A DNA stretch of 64,000 nucleotides, taken from NCBI RefSeq assembly GCF_020921035.1, contig NC_063158.1, positions 15,420,001 through 15,484,000 on the forward strand. Reading direction: 5' to 3'. The notes below the pieces were generated by a model, which saw only the letters and a program-made list of their open reading frames with translations, ran no database searches and was not told the DNA's origin. The number at the start of each line of letters is the position of its first letter. Position 1 is the stretch's first letter. Positions 13,322 through 23,370 of this stretch are shown in pieces. The position numbers were made by a program, and so were the translations under genes. Source of the DNA: Rhodamnia argentea (Eukaryota > Streptophyta > Magnoliopsida > Myrtales > Myrtaceae).

Positions 13322-16300
13322 TCATATTTGAATGTCAATTATAGGTTGAAGGTGAAATTGATAAGCTCTCATTGGAGGAAGCTGGCTTTCTAAATTGTGC
13401 AAGTGTTCCGAGTGGTGCCCCAGTAAAGGTTTCCAACAAAGAATTGCCTTCTCCGGACAAAGTTGGTTACTTGTTTTATGCATATCCTATTTTGATTTTA
13501 ATATACAGTTCATACTTTAACATGCTGAAACTTAGGTCTTTCCAGTTTCCACAACTGACCATCTCTTATCAAGTAAAAGTCTCCTGTTATTGGTTGTCTG
13601 CTAGTGACCCATTTCCTTTTGTGGTAAACTTAGATTTTACAGACGGGAGTGTGAAAGTCTACTACTGCTTTCTCCATCTTTATATTTTTAATGGCCATAA
13701 ATATATAACCTGAGGAACATCAAATTTTATTGAGTTTCCATATTTTGCTTAGTTTTTCAACCTGCTTTTTCCAATTCTGGCGGGTTTCGTCCATTACCTC
13801 TCTACTGCTAAGAAAGACACTTGTGATCCTGAGAGTTTTTTCATCTTTTTGCGTCTCTTCCTGGCTACTTTGAAAGTCTGCCAATTAATCTGCTTTCAAG
13901 AATTAGAAACATGAAAAAGAAATAAACTACTGTAGTTTCATGGATTGTTTAGAAAAAGTTCCTCCTTAATTCGAAAGAAGATTGTTGGTGGCACAGAGGC
14001 TTTTCCTTTGAAAGATATTTGGAAAGTAAGACTACCGTCTAGAGTCTCGTATTTTGCTTAGGAGGCAACTTGGGAACATATTCTCACCATAGACAACTTG
14101 TAGAAAAGAAAGATTGTGCCGGTTAATAGATGCTATCTTAAGCAGAGACTGTGAGATATCTCCTCCTCCATTTTTCCAGACCGCTTATGCCTGCATCGGA
14201 CTATCTCAGGTTATTGGAGGTTCTACTGAGCAAGAATTATAGGCTTCGTAGGGGCTGTTTTGCCTCGTGTTTAGGAAAGGAATTCTTCTATCCCTCTTGC
14301 TGCTTCTTGGTTGATATGAAAAGTGCGGAACAAGAGAACTCTTGAACGATAGGAGATGCTTACTTTTTGTAATGATAGAAGGCTTATGTGTGGAAATGCT
14401 TTAGTTGACATTATAGATGCTTTGTCTTGTAACTCAACTCTTTTAGCTTTGACCTCCTTTGGTAGTTGGGTTTGGCACCCTCTTGGTGCCTTTGATTACA
14501 GACTTAGTCACTGCCATTCGCTCTGTAGACTTTGACCAACAAAATTACTACATGGCAGTTGGTGAATATAAGAGCGGAATGCCTTCCATCAAATGGACAA
14601 GATAACGCTTTAGTTGATGCTGAGAGTAGTAACATCAAGCGAGCAAATTACCATTCCACTAAGCCAATAGGGCATTCACTTGCTGCAGACAAGAAAAGAA
14701 GGATTTCTTCAATTACTCTCACCGTTTATGGTTGATACAGAATGAGCGGAGCAAGAGAGCCTTTGAAAAAGCAGAGCCTTCGCCTTTGTATTTTTTGAAA
14801 GTTGGGTTAAAGTTTTACTCGTTTGGTATAGGGAAAACATGCATATGGATCTGCACTGTGATTGACGTAGTACACGTTTTGTCTTGTCACTGATTTCTTT
14901 TTTGGTTCTTTGAGGTTTTCTTGTGTATGGGTTTGCAGCCAATGGTGTCCTCTAATCGAATTGCTTTTTACCTATCAAAAAAGAGTGAAACCAACAGAAA
15001 TTCCATATAATCTTTCATTTACTTGTAACGTATTCAATCTTCTCCCTCGGATTGGCCATGTGATCAAAAGCTAAAATGGTCAACTCATTTCTTCAGCTAA
15101 TGAGCACAATCCTAAGTAGCGGTTGAGATTGGGTTTCATCCCATTACATAAAGAGGTCTGTTCTCTATATTCCACTGTTTATTGTGTGAACAACCGATAC
15201 TGCAAGGATACTTCTGACACGATATACATTAGGAATCTTTGCATCTGATGGCTTTGTTTCTGGTTTGGTTTCTGGAGTATTCAGCTTCCACTAGTGCCTG
15301 TAAGCTACTTGTCTTATCCTATCTATCTGATGCTCAAATGGCCTGTAGTACCTTGCTGAAACTTTGAGTGCTTGCCTATTTGCAGTACTATTCATTGACA
15401 TCGCTGTAACTAAGGGACATCCAATCCAATGAATCCATTCTAAATCATGAAAATGGCGGTTGGCAGGTATGGGGGAAGATTCCTCCAAACCATCTGCACA
15501 GCTTCGTTTGGCAATTAACTTTCTTGAAATGCCAGTGTCACCTATCACATCTCTTGTCATAGCCTGAGACTTTTTCGGTCAGCTTTTGCAGTGCGTAGCT
15601 TATATGAAGTAGGTTTATGTGGTCTTAACATCTTATAACAAGAAATATGTTGACATGTCAAGGTCGCCTATCACATCTCTCTTGCGATAGTGTGAGACTT
15701 TCTGGGTGAGTTTTGATAGTGTGAAGCTCATATGAAGTAAATCTATGTGGCCTGAGTGTCTTGAATCAGAAAAACCACTGAAGCAAATCGATTGGTCTTG
15801 TTTTGCAATGATTGGCATGCTGAAGAGTGCCGACAGCGATATTAGGCAGAAAATCGTTACTGTTTCAGTAAGTTTCAGTTGCTTTTTAAATGAGATGGAA
15901 GACCTTTTTGCAGAACCTTTGGCAAATGAATGAGAACTTCCTTTTGAAGGAAGTGTAAAAACTGTAGCTTCGTCGCATCAGATAATATTATGGATTTACA
16001 TCTGGCAGTGATGATCTATTTCCATCTGCTTTAGTTCTGATAGGTTGAGGCCGTACAACTGGCGCAGTATGTATGAATGTTGGTGTCAGTCAGGGTTTAC
16101 TTTCAACACCACTGTCGCCCTTTTATATCCTGCATTGCTACTAACTTTACGTTCTGCGTTTCATTGTTGGAATTTGGTTATCATACTTTTTTTTTTTTTG
16201 GTCCAATTTTGGTTATCATACTTACTTAACTATTTGTCGCTCATTCTGCTGTCCATGCGAATGTTGATAGGACACGGCTTTTCAATACTTATGGAGCTGC

Positions 16301-17010
16301 AAGGATTACTTGGATAAGGTGCGTAAACTCTGTGTGTGCCTTTCTGATGCACATTTTCATCTCTAAAAGATTGCTTCATGTATTTCTTTCTGCTTTCTAA
16401 AACATCTCAGGCGTCTCGAATAATCCTGGCAACTGATGGCGATGCACCTGGTCAAGCTTTGGCAGAGGAACTTGCAAAGCGCCTTGGAAAACAAAGGTCA
16501 AAGTTTTTTGACTGATTACTTATCTTATTTACAATTCATATGGTTAACCCGGTCCTTTTTTTGGCATAGCCTGTGACCATAGTTTGCATATTATGATAAG
16601 TAAACTGGTAGGTAGAAATCTTTTGCCATTATTTGTGTTAGTCCAACCCTCTTGAGGCTATTTAAATGGTGAAAATGCTCACTGTGCTGAATCACCAATG
16701 ATATTAATAAAAAGAAGAAAGCATGAGTGGTTATTTAGTGAACAACAAGTATGTGCAATATCTCAAATTGCACGGTAGCTACTAGTTATTGCTTTGTCTT
16801 TGAGCATTCCTGGGCTTAAGACAAAGGTTATCCATTTATGACCAGAAGTTTGCAGGTTTTGGTCGTGGAAACCGCCTCTTTGTACCAACTTTATCAGTTC
16901 CTGTTTTCACCTGGAAAAATTACTCCTTTTATATTCTGAATGTTCAGATGTTGGAAGGCAAATTGGCCGAAAAAGGATGACTTCAGTAGCTTCAACAATG
17001 CAAATGAGGT

Positions 17011-17053
<43 letters not shown>

Positions 17054-17686
17054 GGGCAAGGCCTAGAACTGAATTTTTTGTCCTGTTACCATTTCATCTT
17101 GTCCTCATCAATTAACCAAGAGAAAGAGTAGCACGTGTTGAGGATTGAGAGTTTACTGAGCGCCAGTTCTGTCGAGCATGCGTGTTCCACAAGTCTAGGC
17201 AACTCTTGGGAATCCTGAAACTTGGGCAATAAGCAACATAGTCCTTGCATGTCCTGTATCTAGTTAAATCTCACTACTAATGGCAAGGCAAGGAGTCGAT
17301 CGTGTTTCGTACAGGGTTGTAAACAATGCAACGTAGAATGCAGAACTTTAGTAATCGTAATGGTTTTGCTGATGCCATTCAAAGTGCAATTTATGTAAAT
17401 GCTTGATGCAAACTGCAATTACACCTATCGTACATGCAGAAAAATATAATTTTGAAGTGTTGAAAGGTATGCCGTTCGAGGGTTTATGCTCCACAATGCT
17501 TATCCCTTCTTATAATTAGTGAATATTGGGATCCTCTGTGATTCTGTAGGGAACTTCTATTGATGGTGTTGTTTGAAAATTGTTGTGTGCTAGGTTCTCA
17601 AGCATTTAGGACCTACTGCCCTCAGGGAAGTAATTGAACATGCAGAGTCAATGTCTCCCACATCCTCCGAACCGACTAACATGTAA
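8946..17686 (+). CDS. TWINKLE-like primase-only protein (TWINKY-like), copy A
   Basis: Exons are 8946-9047, 9174-9229, 9322-9373, 9464-9574, 11556-11636, 12067-12147, 13169-13234, 13345-13461, 16271-16318, 16411-16496, 16948-17008 and 17594-17686. All introns are GT..AG and the joined frame is open for 317 codons. Residues 32-65 form a CxxC..CxxxxC primase zinc finger (Cys32, 35, 60, 65). The TOPRIM fold follows, with EGEID at 185-189 and DGDAPGQ at 247-253, the acidic metal-binding motifs. The protein ends after VLKHLGPTALREVIEHAE plus a short Ser/Pro tail, just where the RecA-like helicase of plant TWINKLE would begin. Arabidopsis has such a primase-only paralogue beside TWINKLE. The expected role is RNA primer synthesis in plastids or mitochondria, but no intact targeting peptide is joined to this frame. 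The start at 8946 is the first Met after the upstream stop; expression is unproven. Confidence 0.72.
10316..10352 (+). repeat. (CT)n microsatellite in intron 4 of copy A
   Basis: A CT dinucleotide run within the 2-kb intron between exons 4 and 5. Copy B lacks it. Confidence 0.9.
12478..12662 (+). other. Coding-like segment inside intron 6, copy A
   Basis: This segment matches the copy B block at 26126-26260, where the frame LQNWFVGADKDRLYLHLLKN is open for 44 codons after a pyrimidine-rich 'ttttag'. In copy A the same block carries frame-disturbing indels. It is not part of TWINKLE as known and I do not recognise it. It may be an old retained exon or captured sequence. Confidence 0.35.
13249..13317 (+). 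repeat. (CT)n(CA)n compound microsatellite in intron 7, copy A
   Basis: A CT run followed by a CA run, lying between the donor at 13235 and the acceptor before exon 8 at 13345. It supplies most of the pyrimidine-rich tract of this short intron. Copy B has a (CCCT)n(CT)n tract in the same place. Confidence 0.9.
17014..17051 (+). repeat. (CT)n microsatellite at the start of intron 11, copy A
   Basis: The CT run begins five bases after the exon 11 donor at 17009. Copy B has a shorter CT tract in the same position (29002-29025). Confidence 0.9.
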
Positions 17687-17754
17687 ATATCAGAGTGGAA
17701 CATTCACTGGAAGTTATGAAGTCTTCTCTTGTCTTTCACCTTATAATGGTCTAC

Positions 17755-17882
<128 letters not shown>

Positions 17883-18571
17883 CTATGATATTGCGGATGC
17901 CATTGTTGTCATTAATCAGTAATTGGTTTTGTTTCTGCTTTCATGCGCTATCCAATTCGCCAACAGAAGCATTTCTGCTCTTCGTCATCAATTTTTCGAT
18001 GGCTTTTGTATTCATGTCATCTTTGTCATTAGTTAGCTTATGTAACTGCATTTGGACGGAAATGGGAAATCTGTTCTATAATCTTTAGGGAAGATTAGTT
18101 TAGAGACCGGATCCTTTACAAGAGAAAGGGACAAATGCACCAGAAGCCCTAAAACTTGTCATGAAAGCGCCATCGAGTTCTAAAATTTTCATAAAGTGCA
18201 ATCAATTCCTAATATTTGTCGGATCAGTGCAATCAAGTTTCTTTCCGTCTTTTACCCAAATTGGTGGACGGAAAATGATGAGGTGGCTTTGTTTTTGTTC
18301 ATTTATCTCTCCTAGTGGTAGGAAACTTAATTGAGTCTTAAGTATGTAAGTAGCAACGCTGTTTTGTTCCTCTTTAGTGATGCGGCAAAACGATGCCATT
18401 TCCAGAAACTGTTGCTTTATTTGTTGTGCATTATTAAAAGAAAAATGGTGCTCATCACCTGTGTTTTTTTTTTCCCCTGGACAACAAAATTCTTAACACA
18501 GTTTTCTTTGGAGGTAGCTTCAAGTAGGACCATATGATTAAAATCCTTGCAATCCGGTGCTCGTCATCAAC

Positions 18572-19300
18572 ATGACATTCAATGATGCAGCTGATTTTAA
18601 AGAAGCAATTTTGAGAAATTATGTGGCTGAGCAAAGGACATTGAAATACATCAAGAACGCTACTAGATTTGAGGAAAATTGTCAAAAAAGTCATAAACTT
18701 ATTTGACAATTTTCCCACTAGATTTGTAAACTGTGGGTGTGCGCAGACTAATTGTAATTGGATAGCAACACCGGGTCATTCCATTTCAAAAAGTACAAGG
18801 TTGAGTGCATGTGCAGTATCGTTTTTTAGAATAAGAGTGTCTAGTCGTACTCACCGAAGAACTTCACGACTCTCATTTACGCAATTCTTAAAATCAGTGC
18901 ACCTTAGTTGAAGAGACTAGTGAGAGAACAGTTCGGGTGCATATCATTAATTGTGAGTCAACGTGGAGAACGAAGCTTAAAGAGTCTTGAAGGTGCTACA
19001 AGGCAACCATGAGAAGGATTTGGCTCATATGTTGGACTACCTGAGGGAGCTTAACACTACAAGCACAGCGAGCAATATTGGAATGGAAGTCAAAAGCCAT
19101 TGCGAATTCCGCAACCATTATTTGATAGGGCTTACATTTGCTTCAGTGGTGGAAAGGAAAGGATTTCTAGCAAGATATAGGAAAATCATTGGACTAGATG
19201 GTTTAGCAACCGCGTTGCCGGGCAATCGTCTAGCAGACGAATTATCGACTTCTACTTGCAAAGTCTTAAACTTCATAGCAGGTTATGAAATGGGTAGATA
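18572..19300 (+). pseudogene. Decayed MULE (MuDR-type) transposase
   Basis: The first block (18572-18670) reads MTFNDAADFKEAILRNYVAE, the usual start of the MuDR-type N-terminal domain of plant MULE transposases. After a nested insertion it resumes with a Cys-rich stretch (CGCAQTNCNW), matching the zinc-binding end of that domain. The block at 18987-19250 contains GFLARYRKIIGLDG, equivalent to the conserved 'GFL.GCRPIIGLDG' just before the catalytic core. Stops and frame shifts separate the blocks and the DDE core is missing. It is an immobile remnant sitting exactly at the junction of the segmental duplication. Confidence 0.65.
18671..18716. mobile_element. 46-bp MITE remnant nested in the MULE transposase
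   Basis: An exact 9-bp duplication ACTAGATTT flanks the insert (18662-18670 and 18717-18725). The insert is almost only its own ends: GAGGAAAATTGTCAAAAAAG on the left and, as complement, GGGAAAATTGTCAAATAAG on the right. These are the termini of family 1 (compare 2852-3609). The host reading frame continues in register across the insert. Confidence 0.75.
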
Positions 19301-20584
19301 AATGATTCAACTTTTCACATCTATTTTCTAGGAAATAATTAAAGATGTATGCCAAATCCATTACTCTTCTCCAACTTGATTGGCAAGCAATTGCGTCTAA
19401 TCCTTCTCTTTTCTCAATTGAAAATTTATGGCACTCAAGTGAATATCATACGAAATCATAACACTCAAAATAATCGATTTAAAAGTTATGCCATTCAATT
19501 AAACGCAATAAGAAAGTTATATCACTCATAATATCATTTTCTCTATTTATCGGTTGTATATGCTTATAACCATTTCAATTCTCACACGGATAAAACTTCT
19601 GCGAATTTAGATAATGAAAAAAAAAAAAAACGTACGCTGAGCTGTATTAATACCAATAAGCATAATATAATCTCCTATTAAAATATGGAAACGTACCTTA
19701 ATCTCAAAGCAGACCTCATCAATTTCGGATCTTTTTCAGGAAAAAAAAAGGATCTGAATGCCCTGATGGCTTGATGTACCTTAATACATTTGAGCGTGCT
19801 TTCTTTTGCAATTGATTAGTAATGCACGTTTGGCGCTGACAAACCACTGAACTCACGATCGTCGGTAGAATATGGACCATGTTGCATAATTATGCAATGT
19901 GGCTTGCCAAATGGTCATCATCACAAAGGCAAAGTTAAGTGCCACATGACTAGCACAAAAGGGAACATTCTCTCATATCCCGCTCTGAATATATTTTTTA
20001 TTATTGGGAAAATTATATTGTTTGTTGATTTTATTTATTTTTTTTTCAATTAGGATCCTGTAATTTAAATTTGTTTTCTAGTGAAATCCTCCGACATCAA
20101 ATCAAATCGAGTTCATCCGGCATAGTTGTGAGACGACGTATTTGTCTGACGTGGATAAAATTCTTCCAATGTGGATGTCGATGTGGCGCTTGAACCCATG
20201 AATTTGGTGAGAGCAGACAATGTTTTAAGTGCCCACTTAGCCAATCCACGTGGCGCTCTAATTGCATCGCGGCATTCTTTTCAATCTAGGCCCCCGGCGG
20301 GATGCTCCGGACTAGTTACATGAACGGCAACTTCTCTTTCAACAAATCAACCAAGTTTCACTTTCGTTCATAATTAATTATCCCAATGTACACAAAGTTT
20401 TCATGTTGTCCAACCAATAAAGAAAGCGTTGTTGTAGACAATCTTTCTTTTTTTTTCTTTTTTTATTTGGTTCAAAAAGAAAATTTTCAATTCATCAAGC
20501 TGTTCCATGATTATAGATTAAGCGGGCCTATGAACAAAGAAGATCCCATAAGATTTTTGGCGGATTCGCAATTTCACAAGCCGA

Positions 20585-20985
20585 GCATTTTTAATAATAT
20601 TTTAATAATTTCTTAATATTTGTTTTTTATTTTTATTTCCTTACACTTTAGTGCCGGCATGGGCGTGGTGGCCATCACTGGCCTCGGGAGGGCCGCGTCG
20701 GCCTCACCAGATCTGGGCAAGTGAGGCCGCCGCGGCTCTCTCCAAATCTGGACGAGGGGCCGCGCGCCCTCGCCCGGGCCGACGAGGGTGTCGCGGCCCT
20801 CCCCAAGTGCCGGCAATGTCACCGGCCCTAAGTGTAAGGGGTAAAAAAAGGAAAATTTATTAAAAAATTGAAAATATTATTAAAATTTGCTATGTCAACG
20901 TCACGTCGGCGCCGGCTAGCCAAGCGTGTCCAAAAGGAATGAATTGTTGCTAGTGCAAAAGGTTTATGAATTTTTTGGTAATTTT
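20585..20985. mobile_element. GC-cored family 1-like element fragment
   Basis: A GC-rich core (20650-20840, with repeated 'ggccgcg' and 'ctcgcc' phrases) is bordered by AT-rich 'ttaataatatttt' DNA. It ends in phrases typical of family 1: 'gtcggcgccggc', 'caaaaggtttatgaattttttggtaatttt'. The left terminus is not recognisable. Frames through the core are GC-biased in all phases and are not considered genes. Confidence 0.4.
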
Positions 20986-21539
20986 TTCAACAAAATAGAA
21001 GAAGAAGACAGACTGTTTTGAATGATTTTTACTTTCTATCTGCAATTTTTTTAAATCTTAATTATCTGGAATTTCACAAAATGTACATATCATTCTTTAA
21101 CTAATCTTGAGATTCAAATAATGTATCAAATTTTGAACAAGAAAATAAAATAAAAAATTGGCTTTTGCTTTCAGTCAAATATAAACAGCCGAATATAAAA
21201 GACAAGTCAAATAGACCTTATCTCACTCATCCCCAATACCTATAATGACATCAGTTATACAATAATTTTTACCACTATCATAGTGCAAATAAATTGGAAT
21301 TACGATGATGACGTGACATTGGTACCTCCAGATGGCGCCCCATTTTTTTGTTTTTTTTTTTTTCTAGAGAAAACTCGAAATCGTGGTCAATGTTGTTTCA
21401 TCAAGATAATGAGGGAAAGTTTAGAAAATGAATTAATGCAAATTCTTTTCATTATCAACAAAAAATCATAATTACATTCAGGAAAGCCATTTCATGTTTT
21501 AGAAATTAAAAATCATTTTTCAACAATACAACTAGACCT

Positions 21540-21850
21540 CAGTACTTGGATCTAGAACCTCGGAGAGCTTGGGCATGGGACCCCAATGTTCGTGCCCGAG
21601 TCCTCAGCAATCAAGCTCGTGTCCACAGATGTCAAGCACTAATCCACTTATGTCGTTGGGTCCCCCAAGGTCGAGCTTGGGACCTCGGTACCTATGCCCG
21701 CACCCTTGGCGGTTATGCTTGAGTCCATTAAGGTCAAGCCTGTTTCCATCGATAGCTAGGCTTGAGTCTACACAAATTAGGCCTCGGTACCTGTATTCGG
21801 GTATTTGGCGGTTGTGCCCAAGCCCCCTTGACCCCATTGGTTGAGCCTGG
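21540..21850 (+). repeat. Degenerate GC-rich tandem repeats
   Basis: Imperfect repeats of phrases such as 'gagcttgggacctcggtacctatgcc' and 'aggcttgagtc'. A related block occurs in copy A at about 4331-4560 and a looser one at 30470-30690. No function was recognised. Confidence 0.45.
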
Positions 21851-21854
21851 GTCA

Positions 21855-23370
21855 CCCTATTGTGAACTAAACTTTCATTTAGTCTAATTGATTATTAAGT
21901 TTTTAAACCTAATTCGGACTCTCCCAAATCCATATTAATTTATAACTTAGCTTTAGATATTTAACATGCAAAAGATTTAATCATGGAGTCGTCACTAATA
22001 TTTTTTTTTTTTTTTTTTTTTTTTTTGTAGTCAGTAAGACACCTAAGTAAAATAAGGAAAGAATTATTACTTCTATGAATCATAGTTTTCGAAATTTGGG
22101 ACTTGGTTATGCTAGATCCTTTCGGAACCTTCTCTTTTCAAATTTCAAATAAAATTTTTTGTAGACAATTCAGATTAATTTTAAGCTTGACTTAGCTAAC
22201 ATGTGAGATGTTCATGCAGGTCCATAATCATGTTTAGGGCCCATATGGTAACCATTTTGATTCCATGATTTTGTTCTCTAGAACAAAAAAAAAAGAAAAA
22301 AGATGAGAATCCTATTTGGTAACGTAAATGATTCTGATTTTAATTCTATTCATGAAAACAGTTTTGGAGCAAAAACAATAATAATAATAATAATAATTTT
22401 GAAAAAAAGAATCACTTTTGAAAATCACACAACGGAATGAAGTCCTACATCTCTCACTTTTTCTTTTCAGTTCTCTTAATTTTTCCTCGACCTAAAACAG
22501 AACGATTGTCTCATTTTCAAAGAAAAATATATAAGATAATAAAATAAATAACAAAAAATTAAAAAAAAAAAAAAAAAAAAAAAAGAAAAATTTCAAAAAA
22601 TCCCCAAAAACAGAAGAAGCTTATATTAGGCGAGTTTAACCTCATTTTCATAAATTTGGGTCTAGATTCCCTAGATTTCATAGATTGAATCACCGTCGAT
22701 GAATCGTCAAATCTTCAAATCTTTGACCCAACGCATGGTCCAAATATAATCACAAGGAAAATATTTTGTTTCCACAATATAAATGCCGATTGTCCTCTCA
22801 AAGTAACGATGGATTCCTTTTCCGTGTTTTGCTGATGGAGAAGAGAGGAGAGGAGAGGAAGAAGAGGAGAGTGAGAACACACTCTCAAAGTACGTAGCTC
22901 ATCTCCTTTTATAACTTCCATCTTGAGTAACTTCCTCTAGAAGCTAAAGAAGTAACCTCCCTTTAGAAGTAACTTCCCTTTGAGGTAACCTCCCTCGGGA
23001 CCTCCCTGTAGAAGTCACCTCCCACTACAAGTAACTTCACTCTCAAGAAGTTATCTTAAACTTCTTTTAATGCAATGAGGGAATAATTGGTAAAATAATC
23101 GAATGTCTCGCGAATTGGATTAACAATTATCAATAACCTTAAAAATCAAAATAATTAGAAAAGTAATCAGAAGTCTTGAGGTCCAAGTTAATAATTATAA
23201 TGATTTTTTATTTTACAACTGAATCCTAATTGGATATTGCTCTAAATCTCAAATATTCACGTTCGGTTAAAAATTCTATCCAACATAGGCAACAAAATAT
23301 TTTAAATCAAATTGGACAAGGGCTGTTAAGATATTTGAAAGTCCTCTCCTACTTTGAACCGGCAAGGGAC
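21855..23370. other. Copy B-specific flank upstream of the primase gene
   Basis: AT-rich DNA with a poly-T run (about 22003-22026), an (AAT)n run (22378-22396), a poly-A run (22561-22584) and, from about 22920, loose repeats of 'agaagtaacttccct'. Nothing here matches the copy A promoter region. No gene was recognised. Confidence 0.5.

Larger units (their letters stand above)
18396..19417. other. Unique spacer between duplication copies
   Basis: Neither end of the duplication covers this stretch of about 1 kb. It holds the decayed MULE transposase described separately (18572-19300) with a nested 46-bp element, and otherwise AT-rich DNA. Confidence 0.6.

Noticed and set aside
20613..20863. Overlapping frames in the GC-rich core at 20.6-20.9 kb
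   Set aside because: The core belongs to a MITE-like element. Codon composition is just GC bias in all frames.
21604..21855. Open frames through the GC-rich repeat block
   Set aside because: Frames on both strands are open because of repeat composition. No motif was seen, and the related blocks elsewhere do not preserve them.
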